Part shown: in pieces, positions 8,723-19,085 of the stretch | Layout: each line of letters begins with the position of its first letter | How positions within the stretch are numbered: position 1 is the stretch's first letter | From: Alphaproteobacteria bacterium | GTDB taxonomy: Bacteria; Pseudomonadota; Alphaproteobacteria; Rhizobiales; Aestuariivirgaceae | Length of the DNA stretch: 36,606 nucleotides | Reading direction: 5' to 3' | NCBI GenBank assembly: GCA_028868695.1 | Contig: JAGWTZ010000032.1 | Span: 1-36,606, forward strand | Notes under the pieces: model-generated | What the model was told of the DNA's origin: nothing | What the model saw: the letters and a program-made list of their open reading frames with translations, nothing else | Databases searched by the model: none | Translations under genes and position numbers: made by a program

Positions 8723-9902
8723 CGGTGCCGGGCGGCGGCAGGAACAGCATGGAGCCCACCACCACGGCCGAACCCACCAGCGCCATGGCGGCCGAGGCAA
8801 AATAGGCCGATGCGCCATAGCTGGTCATCAGATAGCCGAAGGCCGTATAGGCGAGCATCACCACCACCTGCTGGATGACCACGAGGAAGCCTTGCGCCTC
8901 GGCGGCCATTTCATCGGCTGTCCAGCGCGTGATGAACTGCATGCAGCCGAGATAGCCCACGGCATAGGTGACCGCGTGCAACAGCTGCAGCGGGATCAAC
9001 CATGGCATGCCCGGCGAGAGGGCAAAGCAGGCCAGGCGGAAGGCTGCGGTCAAACCGGCAATCAGGATCAGCTGGCGGGCGCGGAAATGGCGTTTCAGCC
9101 AAGGGGCGGCAAACATCATTGCGGCTTCGGCAATGGCGCCCAGCGCAATCAGGTTGCTGATCAGGCCGGCTGAAAGGCCCTGCTGTTTCCACATCAGCGA
9201 CTGGAAGACGATCAGCGTCATGTTGGTGGACTGGATGGTGGCCCAGGCCAGAAGCGGCGCAAACAGCCAAGGCTTCATCATGTGCAGGATGTGGGTGGCC
9301 ATCCCCTCGGCCTTGACCGAAGGGCCACCGGCATCCTTGAAGCGCGGCAGAATGAGGGAGATCAGCGCCCGCAGCAGCCCGAGGGCGATGAACAGCGGAA
9401 TGAAGACATCGCCGCCTGCAAAAGTCACCAATTGGCCGGTGAGAAAGATGGCGAACACAAATCCGATGGTGCCCCAGGCGCGCAGGGAGCCAAAGCTTGA
9501 GCCGCGGCGGGAGGTGAGGCGCGAGGCGGCCGCGTCCATCACCGGGCCAATGGAGCCTTGTGCGATGGACACCAGCGCCCAGCCCGCCATGATGGGCCAG
9601 AAGCTGTGCGCGAAGAAAAGGCCAAGCGCGCAAATGGCCGCCAGCCAGGCGCCGGCGATGATGGTCTGGCGCCAATCGCTGGCGCGGTCGGCCACTTTGC
9701 CGACGAAGATGTTGATCAGCAGCAGCGCGAAAACCGGGGTGGAGTTGATGAAGCCAATCTGCTCTGGCGAGAGGCCCTTGCTGGCAAACCAAATGCCGGC
9801 ATAGGCCGTGGCGGACCCTATGCTCAAAAAACTCGTGAAGTAATAGAGCGCGGAGCGCCTTTCCGGTGAGAACACCGGCTGGTCAATTGAGACTTGTGTC
9901 AA
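8712..9902 (-). CDS. MFS transporter, HcaT/MFS_1-like
   Basis: A 396-residue membrane protein with about 12 hydrophobic helices in two halves, matching the major facilitator superfamily and most like the HcaT (3-phenylpropionate permease-like) or nucleoside-symporter-like branch. LSPEQIGFINS followed by a VGKVADR-type cytoplasmic loop fits MFS motif A. The substrate cannot be told from the sequence. The longest frame starts at a TTG (9902) with no clear ribosome-binding site; an internal GTG at residue 10 is also possible, so the start is uncertain. The gene is convergent with the dehydrogenase and divergent from the VOC gene. Confidence 0.85.
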   Translation of the reverse strand: MTQVSIDQPVFSPERRSALYYFTSFLSIGSATAYAGIWFASKGLSPEQIGFINSTPVFALLLINIFVGKVADRASDWRQTIIAGAWLAAICALGLFFAHSFWPIMAGWALVSIAQGSIGPVMDAAASRLTSRRGSSFGSLRAWGTIGFVFAIFLTGQLVTFAGGDVFIPLFIALGLLRALISLILPRFKDAGGPSVKAEGMATHILHMMKPWLFAPLLAWATIQSTNMTLIVFQSLMWKQQGLSAGLISNLIALGAIAEAAMMFAAPWLKRHFRARQLILIAGLTAAFRLACFALSPGMPWLIPLQLLHAVTYAVGYLGCMQFITRWTADEMAAEAQGFLVVIQQVVVMLAYTAFGYLMTSYGASAYFASAAMALVGSAVVVGSMLFLPPPGTAKA

Positions 9903-10048
9903 GGAGAAGGCTCGCGGTTATCGCTAAATCATAAGGCTTGGGGCCACGCGCCGCAACCTTGCTGTCTGCGGGCGTGGCATGCGCTGCTGACAGGCCCTGA
10001 CACTGGCTTGGCTTAAGCGCGTGTCTCGCAACCCAATGGAGACGTACC

Positions 10049-10408
10049 ATGCAACATTCCTTCCTGCTCTATGTTGAAGACCCGCTGAAGGCCGCCGCCT
10101 TTTACGAAAAACTGCTGCACGCCAAGCCGCTTGAGGCCTCGCCTGGCTTTGCCATGTTTGCGCTCACCGGCGGCACCATGCTGGGCCTGTGGAAGCGGGC
10201 CGATGTGGAACCCAAGGTGAGCGCCCCATCAGGCAGCAATGAAGTGGGCTTCCATGTCGACAGCAACGCGACGGTGGAGAAGTTCTTCGCCGAGGCCAAA
10301 CAGGTTGGCGCTGCCGTGCTGCAGGCCCCCACGCAAATGGATTTCGGCTACACCTTCTGTGTGGCTGACCCGGATGGCCACCGGCTGCGCGTGTTCGCAA
10401 CGGCCTGA
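10049..10408 (+). CDS. VOC family protein (glyoxalase/dioxygenase fold)
   Basis: A 119-residue protein of the vicinal oxygen chelate superfamily, with the paired beta-alpha-beta-beta-beta pattern: YVEDPLKAAAFYEKLL at the start and VADPDGHRLRVF at the end. The ending resembles PhnB-like or antibiotic-resistance-like VOC proteins, but the metal ligands and substrate cannot be assigned. GGAGA sits upstream of the ATG. It stands 83 bases before xsc on the same strand and could share its transcript, though no functional link is known. Confidence 0.82.
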   Translation: MQHSFLLYVEDPLKAAAFYEKLLHAKPLEASPGFAMFALTGGTMLGLWKRADVEPKVSAPSGSNEVGFHVDSNATVEKFFAEAKQVGAAVLQAPTQMDFGYTFCVADPDGHRLRVFATA

Positions 10409-10491
10409 GGCGTGAAGTGGGGCTGAACTGGCCCTATCGTGGTGCCAGATTGGTGGTATGGTATCGTCAAACCCAATCTGGAGCCTGCCCC

Positions 10492-12261
10492 ATGAAAATG
10501 ACCACCGAAGAAGCCTTTGTGAAAGTGCTGCAAATGCACGGCATCGCCGATGTGTTCGGCATCATCGGCTCGGCCTTCATGCCGATTTCCGACCTGTTCC
10601 CCAAGGCTGGCATCCGCTTCTGGGATTGCGCCCATGAAGGCTCGGGCGGCATGATGGCAGACGGCTACACCCGCGCCTCGGGCAAGATGTCGATGATGAT
10701 CGCCCAGAACGGCCCCGGCATCACCAATTTCGTTACCGCCGTCAAAACCGCCTATTGGAACCACACGCCGCTGCTGCTGGTGACACCGCAGGCCGCCAAC
10801 AAGACGATCGGGCAGGGCGGTTTCCAGGAAGTGGAGCAGATGGCCCTGTTCAAGGACATGGTGTGCTATCAGGAAGAAGTGCGTGACCCTTCGCGCGTGG
10901 CCGAGGTTCTCAACCGCGTGATCATGAACGCCAAGCGCCATTCGGCCCCGGCGCAGATCAACATGCCGCGCGATTACTACACCCAGGTGGTGGATATTGA
11001 GCTTCCGGCCATCGTTGATTTCGAGCGGCCCGCCGGTGGCGAAGAAGCCATTGCCGCCGCTGCCAAGCTGCTTTCCGAGGCCAAGTTCCCGGTGATGCTG
11101 AATGGCGCTGGCGTGGTGATCGGCGGGGCCATTCCGGCCTCGATGAAGCTTGCTGAAAAGCTCGATGCGCCCGTTTGCGTGGGCTATCAGCACAATGACG
11201 CCTTCCCCGGCAAGCACCCGCTGTTTGCGGGGCCCTTGGGCTACAATGGCTCGAAGGCCGGCATGGAACTGATCCAGAAGGCCGATGTGGTGCTGTGCCT
11301 TGGCACGCGCCTCAACCCGTTCTCGACCCTGCCGGGCTATGGCCTCGACTATTGGCCCAAGCAGGCCAAGATCATCCAGGTGGATATCAACCCGGCGCGC
11401 ATCGGCCTCACCAAGCGGGTGGCGGTGGGCATTGTGGGCGATGCCAAGAAGGTGGCCACGGCGATCCTCGCCAAGCTTTCTCCCTCGGCTGGCGATGATG
11501 GCCGCAAGGCGCGCAAGGAACTGATCGCCGAAACCAAATCAAAATGGGCGCAGCAGCTTTCGTCGATGGATCATGAAAATGATGATCCGGGCACCACCTG
11601 GAATGAGCGCGCCCGCGCCGCCAAGCCCAACTGGATGAGCCCGCGCATGGCCTGGCGCGCCATTCAATCCGCCCTGCCGCGCGAGGCGATCATCTCGTCC
11701 GACATCGGCAACAACTGCGCAATCGGCAACGCCTATCCGACATTTGACGAGGGCCGCAAATATCTGGCGCCCGGCCTGTTCGGCCCTTGCGGCTATGGCC
11801 TGCCTTCGGTGGTGGGCGCCAAGATCGCCTGCCCGGATGTGCCGGTTGTCGGCTTCTCCGGCGATGGCGCGTTTGGCATCGCCGTCACCGAACTCACCGC
11901 GATTGGCCGCAAGGAGTGGCCGGCGGTGACGCAGATCGTGTTCCGCAACTATCAATGGGGTGCTGAAAAGCGCAATTCCACGCTGTGGTATGATGACAAT
12001 TTCGTGGGCACCGAGCTGAACGAGCAGGTGTCCTATGCCGGCATCGCCAAGGCCTGCGGCTTGCAAGGCGTTGTGGCGCGCACCATGGATGAACTCACGG
12101 CCGCGCTGCACAAGGCAATCGACGACCAGATGAAGCATGGCAAGACCACGCTGATCGAGGCGATGATCAACCAGGAACTGGGCGAGCCTTTCCGCCGTGA
12201 CGCCATGAAGAAGCCTGTGGAAGTGGCGGGCATTTCCGCCGCTGATATGCGCAAGCAGTGA
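10492..12261 (+). CDS. xsc: Sulfoacetaldehyde acetyltransferase
   Basis: Xsc is a thiamine-diphosphate enzyme that converts sulfoacetaldehyde and phosphate to acetyl phosphate and sulfite, the desulfonation step in taurine and related C2-sulfonate breakdown. The 589-residue product has the catalytic Glu49 in DCAHEGSGG, TIGQGGFQEVEQM in the N-terminal domain, and the cofactor motif GDGA (457-460) running to Asn486 in RNYQWG. The opening MKMTTEEAFVKVLQMHGI is characteristic of Xsc rather than acetolactate synthase. The ATG at 10492 has GGAG eight bases upstream. No pta, taurine dehydrogenase or transaminase, or sulfonate transporter gene lies next to it, which is unusual. It is followed by a hairpin at 12291-12316. 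Confidence 0.92.
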   Translation: MKMTTEEAFVKVLQMHGIADVFGIIGSAFMPISDLFPKAGIRFWDCAHEGSGGMMADGYTRASGKMSMMIAQNGPGITNFVTAVKTAYWNHTPLLLVTPQAANKTIGQGGFQEVEQMALFKDMVCYQEEVRDPSRVAEVLNRVIMNAKRHSAPAQINMPRDYYTQVVDIELPAIVDFERPAGGEEAIAAAAKLLSEAKFPVMLNGAGVVIGGAIPASMKLAEKLDAPVCVGYQHNDAFPGKHPLFAGPLGYNGSKAGMELIQKADVVLCLGTRLNPFSTLPGYGLDYWPKQAKIIQVDINPARIGLTKRVAVGIVGDAKKVATAILAKLSPSAGDDGRKARKELIAETKSKWAQQLSSMDHENDDPGTTWNERARAAKPNWMSPRMAWRAIQSALPREAIISSDIGNNCAIGNAYPTFDEGRKYLAPGLFGPCGYGLPSVVGAKIACPDVPVVGFSGDGAFGIAVTELTAIGRKEWPAVTQIVFRNYQWGAEKRNSTLWYDDNFVGTELNEQVSYAGIAKACGLQGVVARTMDELTAALHKAIDDQMKHGKTTLIEAMINQELGEPFRRDAMKKPVEVAGISAADMRKQ

Positions 12262-12290
12262 ACTGTTGAATTTCTGAAGCCGCCAGGCGT

Positions 12291-12316
12291 AACCTCCATG
12301 GCTTGCCATGGAGGTT
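12291..12316 (+). promoter_or_regulatory. Perfect hairpin that buries a ribosome-binding site
   Basis: AACCTCCATGG (12291-12301) and CCATGGAGGTT (12306-12316) are perfect 11-base arms around the tetraloop CTTG. The right arm contains GGAGG (12310-12314), the Shine-Dalgarno sequence of the next gene, whose ATG is at 12321. In RNA this would hide the ribosome-binding site. It also stands 29 bases after the xsc stop and could stabilise that transcript end. Confidence 0.7.
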
Positions 12317-12320
12317 TGCC

Positions 12321-12638
12321 ATGTTGAGACTTGCCCTTGTGTTGTGCCTGCTTTCACCGGCAGTGGCGCTGGCTGATGCCATCGATGGCTCTTGGTGCAG
12401 CGAGAAGGGCGCGCATGTCAGCATTGAAGGCCCAAAGATTTCATTGGGCGGCAAGCCGGCGATTGACGGGCAATATGCCCGCCACGAATTCCTCTATCAG
12501 GTGCCGGCTGGCGAGGACCAGGCGGGCGATCTCATCTACATGCGCCTGCGCGGCGAGGAAGACATGACGTCCTACACCGTGAAAGACGGCAAGGGCGAGG
12601 ACCCGGTGGCCTGGAAGCGCTGCGCCGAGACAAGTTGA
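12321..12638 (+). CDS. Small secreted protein of unknown function
   Basis: The 105-residue product starts with a signal peptide (MLRLALVLCLLSPAVALA, likely cut before DAIDG). The mature domain of about 87 residues has two cysteines, in GSWCSEK and WKRCAETS, placed near its ends as in a disulfide-closed beta barrel. GGAGG six bases before the ATG at 12321 fixes the start, but that sequence lies in the arm of a strong hairpin (12291-12316). It follows xsc by 59 bases and may be co-transcribed. I do not recognise the family. Confidence 0.75.
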   Translation: MLRLALVLCLLSPAVALADAIDGSWCSEKGAHVSIEGPKISLGGKPAIDGQYARHEFLYQVPAGEDQAGDLIYMRLRGEEDMTSYTVKDGKGEDPVAWKRCAETS

Positions 12639-12655
12639 GGCCGCGACACCCCAAG

Positions 12656-12682
12656 AAAAAGGCCGGGCTTTGCGGCCCGGCC
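12656..12682 (-). terminator. Intrinsic terminator of carD
   Basis: GGCCGGGC (12661-12668) and GCCCGGCC (12675-12682) form an 8-base GC stem with a 6-base loop. On the minus strand five T (12660-12656) follow. It lies 25 bases beyond the carD stop. Confidence 0.88.
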
Positions 12683-12707
12683 CGAGGTTCTCTTGGTGCT
12701 GTATATA

Positions 12708-13529
12708 TTATGCCGCTTCTTCGGCGCTGTCGTCGTCGCCCTTTTCAGCCGCACCGCGTTTGGCGTTGCGGGCAAGATATTCCTCAAGCTCACGGACGCA
12801 CTGGTCTTCATCGACCTTGCGCACGGCAGCAAGCTCGCGCGCGAAGCGGGCAAGCGCCTGTTCGAACAGCTGGCGCTCGGAATAGCTCTGCTCAGGCTGG
12901 CGGTCCGAGCGGTAGAGATCGCGCACCACTTCGGCCACCGAGATGAGGTCGCCGGAATTGATCTTTGCATCATATTCCTGGGCGCGGCGGCTCCACATGG
13001 TGCGCTTGATGCGGGCGCGGCCGCGGATCACCTTCATGGCCTGCTCGATCACGGCGCGGTCTGCGAGGTGGCGCATGCCCTTTTGTTCGGCGCGGTCGGT
13101 CGGCACCTTGAGGCGCAGTTTTTCCTTTTCGAAATAGACCACGAACAGCTCAAGCTTCAGGCCGGCGATTTCCTGCACTTCGATGTCGGTGATCTTGCCG
13201 ACGCCGTGGGCCGGGTAGACCACCAGCTCATTGACCTTGAAATTGACCTTCTTGGGGGCAGCGGCCGGGGCTGCCTTGGCCACCGGGGCCGGGGCGGGAG
13301 AAGCGGGCTTTGCCGGGGCAGCGGCCGGCTTGTGGGCGGCAACCGGCTTGGCGGGCTTGTGGACAGCCGCAGGCTTGTGGGCCGCTGCCACGGGCTTGTG
13401 GGCGGCTGGCTTGGCCGCAGGCTTGGCGGCAGCCTTCACCGGCTTCTTGGCTGGCTTGGCCACGGTTTTGACCTTGAGCTTCACCTTCTTGACCGTCTTG
13501 GCCGCTTTTTTTGCACTGGAATTTGCCAT
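12708..13529 (-). CDS. carD: CarD-family RNA polymerase-binding regulator with H1-like tail
   Basis: CarD/CdnL proteins bind the RNA polymerase beta subunit and stabilise open promoter complexes. Residues about 95-160 form the polymerase-interacting domain (KVNELVVYPAHGVGKI), and the rest is the helical C-terminal domain with MWSRRAQEYDAKINSGD and a short acidic end. Residues 1-94 are a low-complexity tail made almost wholly of Lys, Ala, Pro, Val and His, with four HKP repeats, like a histone H1 tail. That makes the protein 273 residues, against roughly 160-190 for ordinary members. The ATG at 13529 is the first start, and the tail stays in frame with no break. The tail may bind DNA or RNA (inference). 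Confidence 0.9.
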   Translation of the reverse strand: MANSSAKKAAKTVKKVKLKVKTVAKPAKKPVKAAAKPAAKPAAHKPVAAAHKPAAVHKPAKPVAAHKPAAAPAKPASPAPAPVAKAAPAAAPKKVNFKVNELVVYPAHGVGKITDIEVQEIAGLKLELFVVYFEKEKLRLKVPTDRAEQKGMRHLADRAVIEQAMKVIRGRARIKRTMWSRRAQEYDAKINSGDLISVAEVVRDLYRSDRQPEQSYSERQLFEQALARFARELAAVRKVDEDQCVRELEEYLARNAKRGAAEKGDDDSAEEAA

Positions 13530-13651
13530 CTGAACTCACCGCCTGTTGTGTCTGACCCCCGGTTCAAACCCGGGCGTTAAAAAATCCGAGCCATGTGAGA
13601 CCCGGATTTGTCAGAATTGGTTGCACTGTCACATATGGGCAACCCTAGCAC

Positions 13652-13671
13652 AATTTTAAGGAATTTTAAAG
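13652..13671. repeat. Tandem AATTTTAA repeat in the carD upstream region
   Basis: AATTTTAAGG is followed at once by AATTTTAAAG, a 10-base period equal to about one helical turn. It lies about 120 bases upstream of carD, on the face of the gap where its promoter should be. TAAAAT on the minus strand resembles a -10 hexamer. Confidence 0.35.
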
Positions 13672-13803
13672 GCGCAGTCGTCCGTACACGGCGGATTTTT
13701 GGGCCGCGCACACAAACATGGTTAACCGCCGGAAAGGATTGGGCGGCAAAACCTGCGGAAAACCAGGCCTTCCCGTTAGCCAAGCCCAACGGAAATGCCG
13801 GTT

Positions 13804-14142
13804 TTAGTCACCCTGGCCGGGCTTGGGCGAGAAATAGGCCTCAAACTTGCCGGTCTTGCCATCAAAATCCTTGGCATCGGCGGGGGCATCGCGCTTCACC
13901 GTGATGTTCGGCCACTTGGAGGCATATTCGGTGTTCACCTGCAGCCACTTTTCCAGCCCGGGCTCGGTATCCGGCTTGATGGCATCGGCAGGGCATTCCG
14001 GCTCGCACACGCCGCAGTCAATGCATTCATCCGGGTGGATGACCAGCATGTTTTCACCCTCATAGAAACAATCCACGGGGCAAACTTCCACGCAATCCAT
14101 GTATTTGCACTTGATGCAGTTGTCGGTGACGATGTAGGTCAT
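13804..14142 (-). CDS. fdxA: Seven-iron ferredoxin FdxA
   Basis: A 112-residue soluble electron carrier with one [3Fe-4S] and one [4Fe-4S] cluster. The N-terminal cysteines are C9, C12, C17, C21 and C25, and the second set is C40, C43, C46 and C50 in [12 protein letters not shown]. The pattern (CxxCxxxxCxxxC followed by a classical CxxCxxC) and the roughly 50-residue C-terminal extension are typical of the FdxA group of alphaproteobacteria. It lies between the S4 gene and carD, all on the minus strand, an order often kept in Hyphomicrobiales. Confidence 0.95.
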   Translation of the reverse strand: MTYIVTDNCIKCKYMDCVEVCPVDCFYEGENMLVIHPDECIDCGVCEPECPADAIKPDTEPGLEKWLQVNTEYASKWPNITVKRDAPADAKDFDGKTGKFEAYFSPKPGQGD

Positions 14143-14193
14143 GGCGGTCCAGCTGTTCTTTATGTCGAACGATTGATAGCAAGTCTCGCGGGC

Positions 14194-14492
14194 TTATGCA
14201 CGGACTTCTTTGCTTTCGGAAGGGGCGTTTTGCTGCGGCATGAGGTCTTCGTAGAGCAGCCTTGCTTCCGGCGCACTGCCGCGCCGCTCGGCCGCCCCCA
14301 GCACCTTCACAACCCGCACCTGGCCGTGCAGCGCCATGGTGAGCACGTCGCCTTCCTTGATCGCATGGCCGGGCTTTTCAACGCGGGTGCGGTTTAGGCG
14401 GATATGGCCTTCGGCAATCAAGGCGGTGGCCAAGGCGCGGTGCTTCACAAAACGTGCATAGACCAGCCATTTGTCCAGCCGCTGCGCCAGGG

Positions 14493-14496
<4 letters not shown>
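14194..14496 (-). CDS. S4-domain RNA-binding protein (HslR-like), CTG start
   Basis: This roughly 100-residue protein holds an S4 RNA-binding fold (QRLDKWLVYARFVKHRALA, then HIRLNRTRVEKPGHAIKEGD), like the heat-shock protein HslR, which rescues stalled 50S subunits. The first ATG/GTG/TTG-type start is GTG at 14448, which would cut off the RLDKWLVYARF helix, a core part of the fold. In-frame codons upstream include no ATG, GTG or TTG, but CTG at 14496 forms a CTGA overlap with the helicase stop, just like the ATGA overlaps elsewhere, with AAAGG nearby. A second CTG at 14490 is also possible. I annotate from 14496. The short tail after the S4 domain is unremarkable. Confidence 0.75.
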
Positions 14497-17408
<2,912 letters not shown>

Positions 17409-17520
17409 AGCGGGAATGAAAGTCCGAGTGGTGGCAGGCCATGTAGGTAAGCATGGGCTTGGAAAAGTCCAAACCCTCAATTTGGCTGTGCCAAAACAGG
17501 GCAGGGCGGCAAGCAATGGA

Positions 17521-17580
17521 TTCAAGCGCGAACGAAACACGCCCGAATCGCTGTTGCTGTGGGATTCAGGCTTTGTTCCA
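17521..17580. repeat. Degenerate 60-base repeat, copy 1
   Basis: Aligned without gaps to 17731-17790, about 42 of 60 bases agree. The best blocks are the identical GCCCGAATCGCTG (17541-17553) and CTTTGTTC (17571-17578), both offset by exactly 210 bases in copy 2. Confidence 0.5.
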
Positions 17581-17599
17581 AGGGAAAGGCCGCAGGTGC

Positions 17600-17608
17600 T
17601 GTGGATAA
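17600..17608 (-). promoter_or_regulatory. Perfect DnaA-box match
   Basis: TGTGGATAA is the reverse complement of the TTATCCACA consensus. It lies between the two copies of the degenerate repeat in the helicase/rpmB gap. Whether DnaA binds it is not shown. Confidence 0.3.
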
Positions 17609-17730
17609 GTTTTGCGTGGCGGACTGGCATGCAGGGCAAAATGGGGGCTGGCCGTTAACTTCCGGCGCCAGGCGGTTAACGCATCCGTTCACCCTCCCTC
17701 CGCCGCGCCTTGCCGGAATTAACGAAGCGT

Positions 17731-17790
17731 TCCAGGCGAGAACGGAACTGGCCCGAATCGCTGATTGAACGGTTTTCGTGCTTTGTTCAC
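17731..17790. repeat. Degenerate 60-base repeat, copy 2
   Basis: Second copy of the element at 17521-17580, with the shared GCCCGAATCGCTG at 17751-17763 and CTTTGTTC at 17781-17788. Each copy contains a GANTC site in the identical block. Confidence 0.5.
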
Positions 17791-17941
17791 GCCATGGGTT
17801 GTGGGTGGCGGGAGGGGGCAGCACAAGGCAGGGCGCGGAAAATGGTTTGCCCTTGCCGCGCCGGGGCCCGGCGTTAACCAATCGTGCCAAAGCGGGAAAG
17901 GGCCGGGTTTTGCCATTGCGGCTTGTGGCTTCATCCATGGC

Positions 17942-17970
17942 TTGACAATGGCCGCGCCTGCCCCTAACGA
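17942..17970 (+). promoter_or_regulatory. Candidate rpmB promoter
   Basis: TTGACA (17942-17947) is a perfect -35 hexamer preceded by C, as in rhizobial promoters. After a 17-base spacer comes TAACGA, a weak -10. It lies about 60 bases before the rpmB start. Confidence 0.45.
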
Positions 17971-17986
17971 ACGCCCAATCTTTGGG

Positions 17987-18005
17987 GCCGGAAGCCATTT
18001 CCGGC
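17987..18005 (+). promoter_or_regulatory. Hairpin in the rpmB leader
   Basis: GCCGGAA (17987-17993) pairs with TTCCGGC (17999-18005) across a 5-base loop, with wobble extension outside, followed by TCTCTTTACTT. It lies in the 5' leader of rpmB and could serve in autoregulation or attenuation (inference). Confidence 0.35.
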
Positions 18006-18028
18006 TCTCTTTACTTATGGAGTATTTC

Positions 18029-18325
18029 ATGTCGCGCCGCTGTGAATTGACTGGCAAGGGCTGGCTCAAGGGCAACCAGGTTTCCCACGCCAACAACAAA
18101 ACCCGCACCCGCTTCATGCCGAACCTGTGCGAAGTGAGCCTGATGAGCGATGCCATGGGCCTTTCCTACAACCTGCGCATTTCGGCCATCGCCCTCAAGA
18201 GCGTTGAGCATGCCGGCGGCCTCGATGCCTTCCTGCTCAAGGCCAAGAACGAGAAGCTCTCGGATAAGGCGCTGAAGCTGAAGCGCTCCATCGCCAAGAA
18301 GGTGGAAGCCCAGAAGGCGGCCTAA
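18029..18325 (+). CDS. rpmB: Large ribosomal subunit protein bL28
   Basis: bL28 (98 residues) is a small basic protein of the 50S subunit. The N-terminus [29 protein letters not shown] (given in part) is diagnostic, as is [14 protein letters not shown]. The start at 18029 has GGAG six bases upstream; the longer frame reaching back to 17765 is non-coding. The C-terminus is lysine-rich. The gene has its own promoter region and a strong terminator downstream, so it is monocistronic. Confidence 0.97.
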   Translation: MSRRCELTGKGWLKGNQVSHANNKTRTRFMPNLCEVSLMSDAMGLSYNLRISAIALKSVEHAGGLDAFLLKAKNEKLSDKALKLKRSIAKKVEAQKAA

Positions 18326-18349
18326 GCTCCTTCATGATGATTTGAAAAG

Positions 18350-18373
18350 GGCCGCTGCGAAGCGGCCTTTTTT
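18350..18373 (+). terminator. Intrinsic terminator of rpmB
   Basis: GGCCGCT (18350-18356) and AGCGGCC (18361-18367) form a 7-base stem with loop GCGA, followed by six T (18368-18373). Four A before the stem allow weak function on the other strand. Confidence 0.93.
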
Positions 18374-18388
18374 GTTATGGTGCGGCCA

Positions 18389-19054
18389 ATGAGCAAGAAC
18401 CCCGGCAATCATGGCAACAACGCGCCGCGCGACGGCAGCCCGCGCGTGCACCAATCGGCCGAATTGCGGGAAACCACGCTGGGGGCCTTCACAGACATTG
18501 GCCCGCGCGTGGTGCTGGCTGAATGCAGCGTGGGTGACTACAGCTATGTCGAACGGCAGGCGGAAGCCATTTACGCCGAGATCGGCAAGTTCTGCGCCAT
18601 TGCCGCCAATGTGCGGCTCAACGCGCTGCGCCACCCGATCGAGCGGGTTTCGCAGCACAAGATCACCTACAGGCCCAATGAGTATTTCCTGTTTGCCAAG
18701 GTGGACAAGGCGTTCCGCGAAAGCCGGCGCAAGGCCAAGGTGGTGATCGGCCATGATGTGTGGATCGGCCATGGCGCAGTGGTGATGCCGGGGGTGGTGA
18801 TCGGGCACGGCGCGGTGGTGGCGGCGGGGGCAGTGGTCACCAGGGATGTGGCCGCCTATGACATTGTGGCCGGTGTTCCGGCGCGCCATTTGCGCTGGCG
18901 CTTCAAGAAGAAGATCCGCCAAGGCCTGCTGGCGCTGGCCTGGTGGGATTGGCCGCACGAAACGCTGGCCAAAGCGGTGGAAGACATGAAGGCTCTGACG
19001 CCGGCAGCCTTCCTCTTGCGCTGGGCGAACGGCACGTCTGCCAAAAACTCATAA
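18389..19054 (+). CDS. Hexapeptide-repeat acyltransferase of the phosphonate-associated type
   Basis: A 221-residue left-handed beta-helix transferase. The repeats run through [30 protein letters not shown] (given here only as landmarks) and again through [24 protein letters not shown], ending with [12 protein letters not shown], a usual site for the acyl-CoA. The signature [19 protein letters not shown] and [11 protein letters not shown] matches the acetyltransferase often found in phosphonate-use (phn) operons. There is no other phn gene in the window, so its substrate here is unknown. ATG at 18377 is also possible but would put the ribosome-binding site inside the rpmB terminator; 18389 is preferred. 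Confidence 0.82.
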   Translation: MSKNPGNHGNNAPRDGSPRVHQSAELRETTLGAFTDIGPRVVLAECSVGDYSYVERQAEAIYAEIGKFCAIAANVRLNALRHPIERVSQHKITYRPNEYFLFAKVDKAFRESRRKAKVVIGHDVWIGHGAVVMPGVVIGHGAVVAAGAVVTRDVAAYDIVAGVPARHLRWRFKKKIRQGLLALAWWDWPHETLAKAVEDMKALTPAAFLLRWANGTSAKNS

Positions 19055-19085
19055 GTCTGGGACTTGTTTGCAGTGCGGGAACGCA

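Larger units (their letters stand above)
17409..18028. other. 620-base gap between helicase and rpmB
   Basis: No convincing gene is present; frames on both strands lack start signals and family character. It holds the divergent promoters of the helicase and rpmB, a degenerate 60-base repeat in two copies exactly 210 bases apart, four GANTC sites within 241 bases (17519, 17545, 17563, 17755), four TTAA-core motifs (17655, 17676, 17719, 17874) and one perfect DnaA box (17600-17608). Confidence 0.6.

Noticed and set aside
13558-13574. A tRNA T-arm-like hairpin, CCCGG TTCAAAC CCGGG
   Set aside because: No acceptor, D or anticodon arms lie in place around it; one side is carD coding sequence.
12693-13580. 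A 295-codon open frame antisense to carD
   Set aside because: It arises opposite the Lys/Ala/Pro repeats of carD; composition is repetitive and no domain is seen.
13577-13789. A 70-codon minus-strand frame between fdxA and carD
   Set aside because: It has no ribosome-binding site or domain and spans the likely carD promoter.
17531-17760. LexA boxes (GTTC-N7-GTTC type)
   Set aside because: GAAC occurs in both repeat copies, but no second half-site at the correct spacing was found.
17409-18028. The gap as a chromosome replication origin
   Set aside because: Only one DnaA box and no AT-rich unwinding stretch; the neighbours (helicase, rpmB) are not the usual origin neighbours such as hemE.
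17522-18156. Open frames in the helicase/rpmB gap on the minus strand
   Set aside because: No start signal or recognised domain, and they overlap repeats and the rpmB start.
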